From contig NZ_JAVDDT010000006.1 of the NCBI RefSeq assembly GCF_030848495.1, positions 1 through 64,000 of the forward strand: a stretch of DNA of 64,000 bases, given 5' to 3'. This document shows, piece after piece, positions 23,508-31,679 of the stretch. The position numbers and the translations under genes are program-made. The notes under the pieces were generated by a model, which was not told the DNA's origin, made no database searches, and saw nothing but the letters and a program-made list of their open reading frames with translations. Each line of letters begins with the position of its first letter. Within the stretch, counting starts at the first letter, position 1. This DNA comes from Natronospira bacteriovora (GTDB taxonomy: Bacteria; Pseudomonadota; Gammaproteobacteria; Natronospirales; Natronospiraceae).

Positions 23508-24809
23508 TCAGGATCGGGCCATGCCGTTGAGCCCCAGCAGATTCACCACATCAATCATGCGCGCCAGATCCAGCCGCCGACCGTTGAGGTCTTCCTGCAG
23601 TGCCGTATGCGCCACCAGGGCCACACTAAGATCGGCCTGCTCCAGGGCGTCATCAAGGCTAACCAGTCTCACATTGCTGCAGTCGGCAAGCTCCGGGGGC
23701 AGGGCATTCACATGAGGCTCCACCGCCAGCACCGTCAACCGCGAGTGCTCGGCCAGCAACTGGACCACCTGTACTGCGGGGCTGGAACGAAGGTCTTCCA
23801 CATTGGGCTTGAAGGCCAGGCCGAGACAGGCAACGGTCACCTCACCGTCGGGCAAGGCCTGCATCACCTGTTGAGCCACGAAGACAGGCTTGTATTCATT
23901 CACCTCGCGCGCTGTTGTCATCAGGCGGGCGAGCTCCGGGGCCGAAGCAATCAGAAACCAGGGGTCCACGGCAATACAATGCCCCCCGACGCCAACCCCC
24001 GGCTGCAGGATATCCACGCGCGGATGACGGTTGGCGAGCTCAATCAACTCCCAGGGATCAATGCCGTGCTGCTCGCAGACCAGGGAAAGCTCATTGGCGA
24101 AGGCAATGTTCACATCCCGATAGGCATTCTCGGCCAGCTTGCACATCTCCGCCGTGCGCACATTCGTGCGAACAAGTTCGCCGCGCACGAAGCGCCGATA
24201 CAGATCGCAGGCGGCATCGGCGCAGCGGCTGGTCATGCCCCCGATGATGCGGTCATTGCCCACCAGCTCCTGCAAGACCCGCCCCGGCAGCACCCGTTCC
24301 GGGCAGTGCGCCACCCGGATATCGGCTTCCTGCCCGGCCTTGTGCGGAAAACTGAGATCCGGACGTTCCTCGCCCAGCCAGGCACACAACTGCTCCGTGG
24401 TGCCCACCGGACAGGTGGATTCCAGGATCACCGTATTGCCGGCCTCCAGCAAAGGCGCCAGGCTCCGTGCCGCCGCTTCCACATGGCTGAGATCCGGCTG
24501 ACGCGCCTCACCCAGCGGCGTAGGCACGGCAATGATGAACACATCGGCCGGCTGCGGCTCGACAAAACACCGCAACCGCCCGGCCTGAACCACACTCCGC
24601 ACCACAATATCCAGATCCGGCTCGGCGAACTGGATCTCCCCGCGATTGATGGTATCCACCACCGAATCGACAATATCCACCCCAACGACCTCAAGCCCCC
24701 GCGAAGCCATCACCGCCGCCGTCGGCAGACCGATATAGCCCAAGCCCATTACGCAAACCCGGGTGGGTTTGGAGGACTGAGGACTGAGGACTGAGGACTT
24801 AGAGGACAT
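23508..24809 (-). CDS. wecC: UDP-N-acetyl-D-mannosamine dehydrogenase WecC
   Basis: 433 aa UDP-sugar dehydrogenase producing UDP-ManNAcA from UDP-ManNAc with 2 NAD+. Motifs: GLGYIGLPTAAVMASRGLEV (NAD fold), STCPVGTTEQL, AHCPERVLPGR, and catalytic-cysteine region GVGVGGHCIAVDPWFL; C-terminal UDPGDH domain ends with a DVVNLLGLNG loop. The N-terminal residues SSKSSVLSPQSSK before the NAD fold are translated from a GGACTGA array in its open direction, so the natural 5' end seems replaced or extended by repeat sequence. Start ATG 24809 overlaps the preceding S23 gene by 11 bases. Confidence 0.92.
   Translation of the reverse strand: MSSKSSVLSPQSSKPTRVCVMGLGYIGLPTAAVMASRGLEVVGVDIVDSVVDTINRGEIQFAEPDLDIVVRSVVQAGRLRCFVEPQPADVFIIAVPTPLGEARQPDLSHVEAAARSLAPLLEAGNTVILESTCPVGTTEQLCAWLGEERPDLSFPHKAGQEADIRVAHCPERVLPGRVLQELVGNDRIIGGMTSRCADAACDLYRRFVRGELVRTNVRTAEMCKLAENAYRDVNIAFANELSLVCEQHGIDPWELIELANRHPRVDILQPGVGVGGHCIAVDPWFLIASAPELARLMTTAREVNEYKPVFVAQQVMQALPDGEVTVACLGLAFKPNVEDLRSSPAVQVVQLLAEHSRLTVLAVEPHVNALPPELADCSNVRLVSLDDALEQADLSVALVAHTALQEDLNGRRLDLARMIDVVNLLGLNGMARS
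24771..24805. repeat. GGACTGA heptamer array at the wecC start
   Basis: About four and a half GGACTGA units on the plus strand. On the minus strand it is open and encodes the first residues of WecC. It is the left partner of the arrays at 25181-25270 around S23 gene 2, though the unit differs. Confidence 0.85.
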
Positions 24810-25155
24810 CCTGCTTCTGCCTTATTAATCCGCCGAGAAGGGAAAAAACCGTATCAAGCTGGTCAGTCAGCTCGGCATCAGGCCGGCTAAAACCAAGCTC
24901 GTTGGCAATGATAACCTGAGTCTCCAATTCCGCGAGCGATCCCCTGGCCATAACCAGGAAACGAACCATGTCAGCCGATGTTGCCCGCGCTGCTCCCTCA
25001 CTGATGTTACTGGGAACCGAAACGGCGGCCCGGCGCATCTGGCTCATGAGCCCGTATCGCTCGTCCGCTGGAAATTGCCCTGTGAAACGATAGACCAGTT
25101 TTACCAGGGTCACCGCTTCCTGCCATGCACGTAGTTTGTGGTGGGCGCGTGTCAT
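24799..25155 (-). CDS. S23/Avd-like four-helix-bundle protein 2
   Basis: 118 aa, same family as 18817: HHKLRAWQEAVTLVKLVYRF, GLMSQMRRAAVSVPSNISEGAARAT, RFLVMARGSLAELETQVIIANELGF, and a last helix DTVFSLLGGLIRQ. The conserved core 'RRAAVSVPSNISEG' is canonical. ATG 25155. It separates wecB from wecC, which are normally adjacent, and overlaps the wecC start by 11 bases. Heptamer arrays lie on both sides. Function unknown; not within an rRNA gene. Confidence 0.9.
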   Translation of the reverse strand: MTRAHHKLRAWQEAVTLVKLVYRFTGQFPADERYGLMSQMRRAAVSVPSNISEGAARATSADMVRFLVMARGSLAELETQVIIANELGFSRPDAELTDQLDTVFSLLGGLIRQKQDVL

Positions 25156-25180
25156 TTGATTCTCCCCCCATTTTTTGGAC

Positions 25181-25270
25181 GAGTGAGGCGTTAGGCGTTA
25201 GGGAAAACAGTTCGTTGCCCCACTGCCTTCCCGCCTTTCACCTCACGCCTTACCCCTTACGCCTCACTCG
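25181..25270. repeat. Inverted GGCGTTA/GGCGTAA arrays with short core
   Basis: GAGTGAGGCGTTAGGCGTTAGGG (25181-25203) faces CCTCACGCCTTACCCCTTACGCCTCACTC (25240-25269) across 36 bases. It is a small, cargo-free version of the composite elements. The right array overlaps the wecB 3' end. Confidence 0.9.
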
Positions 25271-26377
25271 TAACAAAACGTCAACAATCCTCTCCGCCGC
25301 CTTCCCATCCCCATAAGGGTTATGTGCCCTCGCCATCGCCTCATAGGCCCCCTGATCACCCAGCAAGCGTTCCACCTCGCTCACGATCCGCTTCGTATCG
25401 GTACCGACCAACGCCACCGTGCCCGCCTCGATGGCCTCCGGACGCTCGGTACGTTCGCGCATCACCAGCACCGGCTTGCCCAGGGTGGGGGCTTCTTCCT
25501 GGATGCCGCCGGAATCGGTCAGGATCAGATGGGCACGGGACATGAGATAGACGAAGGGGAGATACCCCTGGGGCTCGATGAGGTGGACGTTGGGCAAATC
25601 TCCCAGATGCCTGTGAACAGGCCCGGCCACCTGGGGGTTGAGGTGGACCGGATACACGATCTGGAGATCAGGGCGTTCGGCCAGGGAGGCGATGGCCCGG
25701 CAGATGTTTTCGAAACCATTGCCGAGATTCTCGCGGCGATGGCCGGTCACCAGAAGAAGGCGACGGTCAGGATCGAGAAAATCGAAACCGGCGGCCAGTT
25801 CCGCTCCCAGCGCTTCATCGGCGGCAATGGAATCGCGAATCTGAACCAGGGCATCCACTACCGTATTGCCGGTGACATGCACCTGATCCGGGGCGATGCC
25901 CTCGGCCAGCAGGGCCTTTCTGGCGCCTTCGGTGGGGGTAAAGTGCATGTCTGCCATGGCGGAGGTGACTTTGCGGTTGGCCTCCTCCGGCCAGGGGGAA
26001 AAAATATCCCCGGTACGCAGACCGGCCTCCACATGCGCCACCGGCACCCGCGCATAATAGGCCGCCAGCGTAGCGGCCAGCGTGGTGGTGGTATCCCCAT
26101 GCACCAGCACCCGATCCGGCTTCACCTCGGCCAGCACGTCCCGCAGGCCCACCAGCACCGCCGTGGTGATGTCGGTCAGATCCTGATCCTTGCGCATGAT
26201 GCCCAGATCCAGATCCGGCGTGATGTTCATCAGCGACAGCACCTGATCCAGCATGGTGCGATGCTGCCCGGTTACGCAGACGCGGGATTCGACCCCGGCC
26301 CGTTCGGCAAGCACACGGACCACAGGCGCCATCTTGATCGCCTCCGGCCTCGTACCGAAGACCGACAGAATTCGCAT
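25250..26377 (-). CDS. wecB: UDP-N-acetylglucosamine 2-epimerase (non-hydrolysing) WecB
   Basis: 375 aa. Converts UDP-GlcNAc to UDP-ManNAc, feeding WecC. Motifs: [60 protein letters not shown], and [22 protein letters not shown]. The last six residues (RVRRKG) and the TAA stop are encoded by a GGCGTAA-type array, so this gene end was rewritten by repeat insertion without harming the catalytic core. ATG 26377. Confidence 0.94.
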   Translation of the reverse strand: MRILSVFGTRPEAIKMAPVVRVLAERAGVESRVCVTGQHRTMLDQVLSLMNITPDLDLGIMRKDQDLTDITTAVLVGLRDVLAEVKPDRVLVHGDTTTTLAATLAAYYARVPVAHVEAGLRTGDIFSPWPEEANRKVTSAMADMHFTPTEGARKALLAEGIAPDQVHVTGNTVVDALVQIRDSIAADEALGAELAAGFDFLDPDRRLLLVTGHRRENLGNGFENICRAIASLAERPDLQIVYPVHLNPQVAGPVHRHLGDLPNVHLIEPQGYLPFVYLMSRAHLILTDSGGIQEEAPTLGKPVLVMRERTERPEAIEAGTVALVGTDTKRIVSEVERLLGDQGAYEAMARAHNPYGDGKAAERIVDVLLRVRRKG

Positions 26378-26576
26378 CCCTGACTCCTACAAGAAATGTG
26401 CCGAGCACCAAGTTTACTTGCGCGATCCGTCGTGGGGGTAGAAGCTGTCACGTTCGGGACTTCAAGGCACTCAGATCACGACTCAAAAAACATTGCCTCT
26501 CGACTACCATCAATAGCAGCGCCATTCCCCGCGCCACATGCTGTTTTTCCGTGGAAATTACCCGCGAAGCCCGAAA

Positions 26577-27239
26577 TCAGGGCATCAATTTGTCCGCGAA
26601 GACAAACTCGTAACCAGAAGCCTTCATCCATTTCACATACGTTCTAAAGCGGTCGATACAATCATCTTCCCAATGGTTGCCCGGATGAATCTGAACAATG
26701 AACGGGTGGCGGCGCCGGATGAAGGGACGGCTGAGCTTCATTGCCCTGTCCAGACCGAATTTTCGATCGGTATCAGGCACATCACAGGTGATATTGAGAT
26801 AACTGGGCAGGGACTTTATATCCGGATGCCAGGGAATATCATACGTACCGGAGATGCCCGGAAACTTCTTCAGGGCGTCAATCGTATTGGCATCATAGAG
26901 ATTGAACGGCGCCCCAAACCATTTAGGCCTGACACCAATCACCTTCCGGCAGGCTTTCTGGCAGGCCTTGATCGCCTTCACCTGATCCTCAACGGAGGGC
27001 CCCAGAAACTCGGCACTGTCTTCCTCTCGCCAATGTCTATCCCCATGATTCCACACTTCCACATTCGCCATATTCAGGCGATTCCGCACAGATCCCGAAA
27101 TGCCTTTTTCGATAAGGTTCCGTGCTATGACCCCGACAGCGACCGGCACGTCCTCTTCCGCGCAAGCATCCAGGAAGGGCAGCCATTTCTTGGCGTTGTT
27201 GAAGCGAAAATCATCGGCTTTGATATGGACCTTACTCAT
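26577..27239 (-). CDS. Polysaccharide deacetylase-like protein
   Basis: 220 aa. KADDF near residue 8 and NHGDRH near 67 resemble the metal-binding Asp-Asp and His-x3-His motifs of NodB-type deacetylases, and the C-terminal PFIVQIHPGNHWEDD resembles the closing 'xHPxxW' strand. That fold would remove N-acetyl groups from a glycan or intermediate. The motifs are not textbook and the assignment is tentative. ATG 27239 overlaps the sulfotransferase stop by 8 nt, so the two are coupled. Confidence 0.55.
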   Translation of the reverse strand: MSKVHIKADDFRFNNAKKWLPFLDACAEEDVPVAVGVIARNLIEKGISGSVRNRLNMANVEVWNHGDRHWREEDSAEFLGPSVEDQVKAIKACQKACRKVIGVRPKWFGAPFNLYDANTIDALKKFPGISGTYDIPWHPDIKSLPSYLNITCDVPDTDRKFGLDRAMKLSRPFIRRRHPFIVQIHPGNHWEDDCIDRFRTYVKWMKASGYEFVFADKLMP

Positions 27240-27960
27240 GGGACAAGGCCTCCTGGTAGCGCTTCCACCAGCGACTGGCATCAATTCCAAGATGACGCTC
27301 CAGGCAATCGATGTCGACCTTCAGTTCCCTGGCGAAACGCCGATCATCGTCCCTGGAAAAGGAAAGGGAATCCGCCCCTGCATCCTTTCTTCTGGGGTTG
27401 GCATGTACCTCTTCAATTTCCAGGCGCCCCTTGTCCAGATCAAGAAAGTCACACACACGCTCAATGAATGCGGGTTGATCATTGATAAACTCTTCGAAAA
27501 TACCGAGAAAGACCCGCGACTGACCAAATAGCTGTATATACGGGGCTATCTGCGTGAAATAGCGGCTGTAGCTGAGCATATTCCCGAGCTTTCCGGACCC
27601 CCGCCAATCATCTACCGTTATATTCTCCTTGCGGGCGATAGCATGGGCAACGTTTGACTCCAGCCTCTCTACCGGATCACGCATCATGTAGATGATTCGG
27701 GAGTCCGGGTTGAAGTCGAACAGTGTCTGCGGGATATGCTTGAAACCCGGGTACTTTGAATATTGGGTGGTTCCGTCCAGGCAGACCCGCGTATCAGGGC
27801 CGATTTCGAACAGATCGGCGTAGGGCTTGCGGTTATGCGGCTCCAGGAAGTAGTCGAGCTCTTTCTTCTTGGGCGTCGCTACGTGAGCATGCTTGGCAAG
27901 CGCTTTGTAAAGGGTGTTGGTGCCACATTTCATCGCACCAATCAGAAAAACGTTTCGCAT
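27232..27960 (-). CDS. PAPS-dependent sulfotransferase
   Basis: 242 aa. The 5'-phosphosulfate loop is FLIGAMKCGTNTLYKAL (residues about 5-21) and the 3'-phosphate site is IYMMRDPVERLESNVAHAI (about 90-108), the two defining PAPS-binding motifs of carbohydrate sulfotransferases. LYKALAKHAHVATPKKKELDYF matches the following substrate-side segment. Likely cytoplasmic, sulfating a sugar of the locus product. Pairs with the deacetylase-like gene, which suggests N-deacetylation followed by N-sulfation as one option. Confidence 0.85.
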   Translation of the reverse strand: MRNVFLIGAMKCGTNTLYKALAKHAHVATPKKKELDYFLEPHNRKPYADLFEIGPDTRVCLDGTTQYSKYPGFKHIPQTLFDFNPDSRIIYMMRDPVERLESNVAHAIARKENITVDDWRGSGKLGNMLSYSRYFTQIAPYIQLFGQSRVFLGIFEEFINDQPAFIERVCDFLDLDKGRLEIEEVHANPRRKDAGADSLSFSRDDDRRFARELKVDIDCLERHLGIDASRWWKRYQEALSHE

Positions 27961-28160
27961 AGAGGCAGTTCCGTCTTTCCAGTCACATTGCCCAGTGGTA
28001 TTGGCAAGAAATAGCGTCGAGGAGAGCAGCCGTTCATCATACCGGGAATTTCGGCAGGCACCCAGCCTGGGGCGGCCGCCAACGCCGGCAATCGGACGTT
28101 CAGGGCCATCGGCCCGGAGGGCAACATCGCGTATAATTTGGCAGTTTGGGGCATACGCCT

Positions 28161-28188
28161 TTGACTAACAAGCCAAGGCGAAGATAAC
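28161..28188 (+). promoter_or_regulatory. Candidate sigma-70 promoter for 28223 gene
   Basis: TTGACT (28161-28166), a 16-base spacer, then GATAAC (28183-28188), 35 bases before the ATG at 28223. Five of six -35 and four of six -10 positions match consensus. A separate TATAAT lies at 28132 but lacks a -35 partner. The region is the divergent gap between the minus-strand sulfotransferase and this gene. Confidence 0.35.
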
Positions 28189-28222
28189 ACACTGTTTTAA
28201 AAGCAAAAGGTCTCTCCCTGAA

Positions 28223-30769
28223 ATGGCAATAGCGCGCTCATCCGCACGATTCCTGCTGCAGGTTGTTCCGAATCCGGTAAAACGTGGCCTGCGGGCCATG
28301 CTGCCTAAGGGCCTGTACGGCGTTTTCGTTCGCCTGACCCGTGGAGAACCCCTTTTTTGGCGACGCCCTCCCAAAACGGCCAGAGCTGCGGCATCCCAGG
28401 CCTCGGCATTGGACACAAAGCTTTGGGGGGGATTTTCCAAAATTGCCACGGACGAACTTGAGATCCTGCGTCTTTCACCTACCTCAACACCCGCCGAGGC
28501 GATTAACGCGGCTTTGAGCCTGGCACGATTCTATGCCGCCGACGATCAACATGAAAAAGCGCTGGATCGGCTTGCCATGGTTCGGGCCGCCAGCCCTTCT
28601 CTCGGCCGCCAGAATCGGGTCCGCCTGATCTCCGTTCACAGTCTGCTGGCGCTCGGCCGTATCCAAGAGGCCCGTCACCTGCTGGACCTGACCCTGACCC
28701 ATGGAAAACCCAATGACGGCCATGCCTGCGCCGCCATGGCCTCCAGTTATGTAGTTGAGTCTCGCAACGGTGACCTGCCCGCCGAAGACGCACATCGCGC
28801 CTACCTGGACTGGATGAACCGCCCGCTGCGAGCCGCTGGTTTCGCGGGGATTGGCCTGCGTGACGCGGACAGGGGGCTGCGCCTGAACAATCTGGTAGCA
28901 GCCGACCCGGTTCCGCGTCCGGAAGATATGTCGGTCAAAGTCAGCGTCCTCATGGCAGCCTACAACGGTGAGGACAACCTCGGGATGGCTGCCCGCAGCA
29001 TCCTTGAGCAGAGCTGGGAGAACCTGGAACTCGTGATTGTCGATGATGCCAGTACCGATGACACATGGCGCATCATCGAGTCCCTCATGGCCGAGGATTC
29101 CCGGGTCGTGGGCATAAGGCAGGAGCAGAACGGCGGCGCCTATGTTGCGCGCAATACCGCCCTGCAGCACGCAAGTGGCGATTATGTCGTCGTCAACGAC
29201 GCTGATGACTGGGCCCATCCACAGAAAATCGAAACCCAGATGCTCACGCAGCTCGCAAAAGACGCTCCGCTCAGTAATATGAGCTTCCGCGTCCGCATTG
29301 ACCCTGAGATGGTGGCCCAGCCCCGTCTGGACAGCCCTCACGTTCCGATCATTCACAACGACTATTCCGCTCTTATGCTCAAGCGCGAGCGTGCGCTGGA
29401 AATGGGCGGCTGGGACAGCGTCCGCTTTTCCGCGGACGCGGAGTTCGTCGAGCGTCTGAGAGCGCTGGAAGGGGCCCACGCGGTGAAGAAGATTCACACC
29501 AACGTCCCCTTGTCTTTCTCGCTCTTTGACGGCAACAACCTCACCGCTTCCTCGGCGACCAGCATCTGGACAAATCGCTTTGGCTCCCGCCACGAGTATG
29601 TCCGCCACTTCCGAGAATGGCATCGAAGTGGCGACGACCTGCGCAAGAGCCGCCGGTCGCAAACCGATCCGTTCCCGGTCCCCGGAATCTCCTACTATGG
29701 CCCGAACAGCCGCCAGTCATTCGACGTTATCCTGGTTTCCGATTTTCGGCTTCCGGGTGGAACCACGCACTGCAATCTGGAATATATGCGCGAATTCACG
29801 CGCATGGGCCTCAAGGTGGCAATCCTGCCCTGGTCACGCTATGAACTGACCTATGAGCATGCGGCCAACAACAAGATCACCCAGCTCTGCCGGGAGCTGG
29901 GGATCGTCACCCTGGCTCACGGGGAAACAGCGGACTGTCAACTCCTGCTGATCCACCACCCGCCGATAATGATGCATAAGCCGGACCGGATCCCGGAGGT
30001 CAATGCCGAGCGGATTGCCATTCTCGCCAACCAGTCCGCCCAGCGCGTCCGAAGCGGCCCCAATGAGATGTACGAGCCCAGCGCGGTCCAGGCCGCTGTC
30101 GGAGACGCCTTTGGAAAGCCGGGCACCTGGATACCGATCTCGCCCGTTATCCGCTCACTCCTGGAAGCCGACCCCGCCTGCGGCCCGATCGCGGAGGAAG
30201 ACTGGATTCCCATGCTGAACCTGTCCCACCTCAAGCGGGAGCCGAAATGGCGCGGTGACAAGCGCCCGGCGCCCGTGGCGGGCCGGCATTGCCGGGATCA
30301 GTGGATCAAATGGCCTGCCACAGCGGAAGCCACCGCTGCAGCCTATTGCGCAGGCGGGAAAGTTAAGCTGCACCTGATGGGCGGCGCGACAACCGCGATC
30401 CGGCAGCTCGGGGAAAAGCCCGCCAATTGGCGTGTGGACGACTTCGACACAGTCCCGGTGTCGGAATATGTCTCAAATCTGGACTTCTTTCTGCATTACA
30501 TCCACGAGGATGCGATTGAAGCCTTCGGCCGCAATATTGCCGAAGCCATGGCGGCTGGCGTGCCCGTGATTTGTTCGCCATCGTTCCGGGATTGCTTCGG
30601 GGATGCGGCAATCTGCGTCGAGCCGGAAGCTGTGGAGGACACCATCTTCGAGCTATGGAATGATCCGGATGCATACCGGATCCAGGCCGAGGCCGGCCAG
30701 CGCTTTGTCGATGAGACTTGCGCGCCTGCTCGCCTGCAAGCCCGGTTTGAAAGGTTCATGGACAAATAG
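28223..30769 (+). CDS. Two-domain glycosyltransferase (GT2 plus GT4-like)
   Basis: 848 aa. N-terminal 200 residues include TPR-like helices (ALSLARFYAADDQHEKALDRL; LLALGRIQEARHLLDL). A GT2 domain follows: VSVLMAAYNGEDNLGMAARSIL, LELVIVDDASTDDTW, GGAYVARNTALQHASGDYVVVNDADDW with the DAD metal motif. From about residue 500 a GT-B-like part has FDVILVSDFRLPGGTTHCNLEYMREF and ends with EAFGRNIAEAMAAGVPVICSPSFRDCFGDAA, the GT4 donor loop. It may add two sugars in succession. ATG 28223; ribosome site weak. Confidence 0.8.
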   Translation: MAIARSSARFLLQVVPNPVKRGLRAMLPKGLYGVFVRLTRGEPLFWRRPPKTARAAASQASALDTKLWGGFSKIATDELEILRLSPTSTPAEAINAALSLARFYAADDQHEKALDRLAMVRAASPSLGRQNRVRLISVHSLLALGRIQEARHLLDLTLTHGKPNDGHACAAMASSYVVESRNGDLPAEDAHRAYLDWMNRPLRAAGFAGIGLRDADRGLRLNNLVAADPVPRPEDMSVKVSVLMAAYNGEDNLGMAARSILEQSWENLELVIVDDASTDDTWRIIESLMAEDSRVVGIRQEQNGGAYVARNTALQHASGDYVVVNDADDWAHPQKIETQMLTQLAKDAPLSNMSFRVRIDPEMVAQPRLDSPHVPIIHNDYSALMLKRERALEMGGWDSVRFSADAEFVERLRALEGAHAVKKIHTNVPLSFSLFDGNNLTASSATSIWTNRFGSRHEYVRHFREWHRSGDDLRKSRRSQTDPFPVPGISYYGPNSRQSFDVILVSDFRLPGGTTHCNLEYMREFTRMGLKVAILPWSRYELTYEHAANNKITQLCRELGIVTLAHGETADCQLLLIHHPPIMMHKPDRIPEVNAERIAILANQSAQRVRSGPNEMYEPSAVQAAVGDAFGKPGTWIPISPVIRSLLEADPACGPIAEEDWIPMLNLSHLKREPKWRGDKRPAPVAGRHCRDQWIKWPATAEATAAAYCAGGKVKLHLMGGATTAIRQLGEKPANWRVDDFDTVPVSEYVSNLDFFLHYIHEDAIEAFGRNIAEAMAAGVPVICSPSFRDCFGDAAICVEPEAVEDTIFELWNDPDAYRIQAEAGQRFVDETCAPARLQARFERFMDK

Positions 30770-30786
30770 TCTTTTAAATAGGGAGC

Positions 30787-31653
30787 ATGACCGTGATAGG
30801 ACCCGATTTTTTGTGCATTGGCGCCCAGAAGGCAGGCACCCGCTGGCTCTATGACCAGCTACAATGGCACCCCGACTTCTGGATGCCCCCGATCAAGGAA
30901 CTGCATTTCTTTGACGGACGATTCACAAAACACTTCACACAGCATTATGAAAGAATCTACCGTAATGCACTCAATGACCTCTCCAAGGTCAATGAACGCA
31001 GAAAGAAACAGGCCGGCCGCCCATTGGACGAAAGGGACAAGGACTTTCTGATCCGTGCAAAACGACTTGCAGATTCTGAGTCCCAATCGCTAGATGACTA
31101 CCTCCGCCTGTTTGAGATGTCAGGAACGAAGATCACTGGCGATATCACGCCGGCTTATTCGATTCTCCGGAAGAACGAAATCAAACAGATCAGATCAGCG
31201 CTTCCAGCGTTGAAGATTATTTTTATTGTACGGGACCCAATAAGCCGAGTATGGAGTCACTACTGCATGCTCGAGAAAGAAGACAAGACATTCCCTTTCT
31301 CAGAGCTTACAGCCGACCGCTTCATGGAGTTCCTGAAACGCGATAATGTGATGGCACGCTCCTTTCCCAGCAAGACCATTACTCGATGGAAAGAGTATTA
31401 CCCTAATATGCTGACCTGGCTATTCGATGACATCCGGGATCATCCGGATAGTTCACGGCAAGAAATCCTAAAATATCTCGGCGCTACGCCAGCCGCTGAA
31501 AAGATACCGATCGACAGCGACTTTAACAGGAAATCCAAAGGCAAGAAGCGCGAAATGCCGGAAGACATCAGGGCAATACTTGAGGAGTATTTCAAGAAAG
31601 AGATCGAGTGGTGCAAGGCCAACATTGGCGGCGCAACAAGCAGCTGGTCGTGA
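30787..31653 (+). CDS. PAPS-dependent sulfotransferase
   Basis: 288 aa. 5'-PSB loop FLCIGAQKAGTRWLYDQL (residues about 7-24), HPDFWMPPIKELHFFD, and 3'-PB site LKIIFIVRDPISRVWSHYCML (in part; RDPxxRxxS). This is the Sulfotransfer_1/heparan-sulfate-like pattern. GGGAG sits directly before ATG 30787, so GTG 30793 (8 bases from it) may be the true start. Downstream of the two-domain glycosyltransferase by 17 bases, presumably the same operon. AT-richer than its upstream neighbour. Confidence 0.87.
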   Translation: MTVIGPDFLCIGAQKAGTRWLYDQLQWHPDFWMPPIKELHFFDGRFTKHFTQHYERIYRNALNDLSKVNERRKKQAGRPLDERDKDFLIRAKRLADSESQSLDDYLRLFEMSGTKITGDITPAYSILRKNEIKQIRSALPALKIIFIVRDPISRVWSHYCMLEKEDKTFPFSELTADRFMEFLKRDNVMARSFPSKTITRWKEYYPNMLTWLFDDIRDHPDSSRQEILKYLGATPAAEKIPIDSDFNRKSKGKKREMPEDIRAILEEYFKKEIEWCKANIGGATSSWS

Positions 31654-31679
31654 CTCTAGATTAACGGACTAATCTCGCC

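Noticed and set aside
18705-25270. Diversity-generating retroelement because of S23/Avd-like genes
   Set aside because: No reverse transcriptase or template/variable repeat pair is present in the window. The Avd relationship is only at family level.
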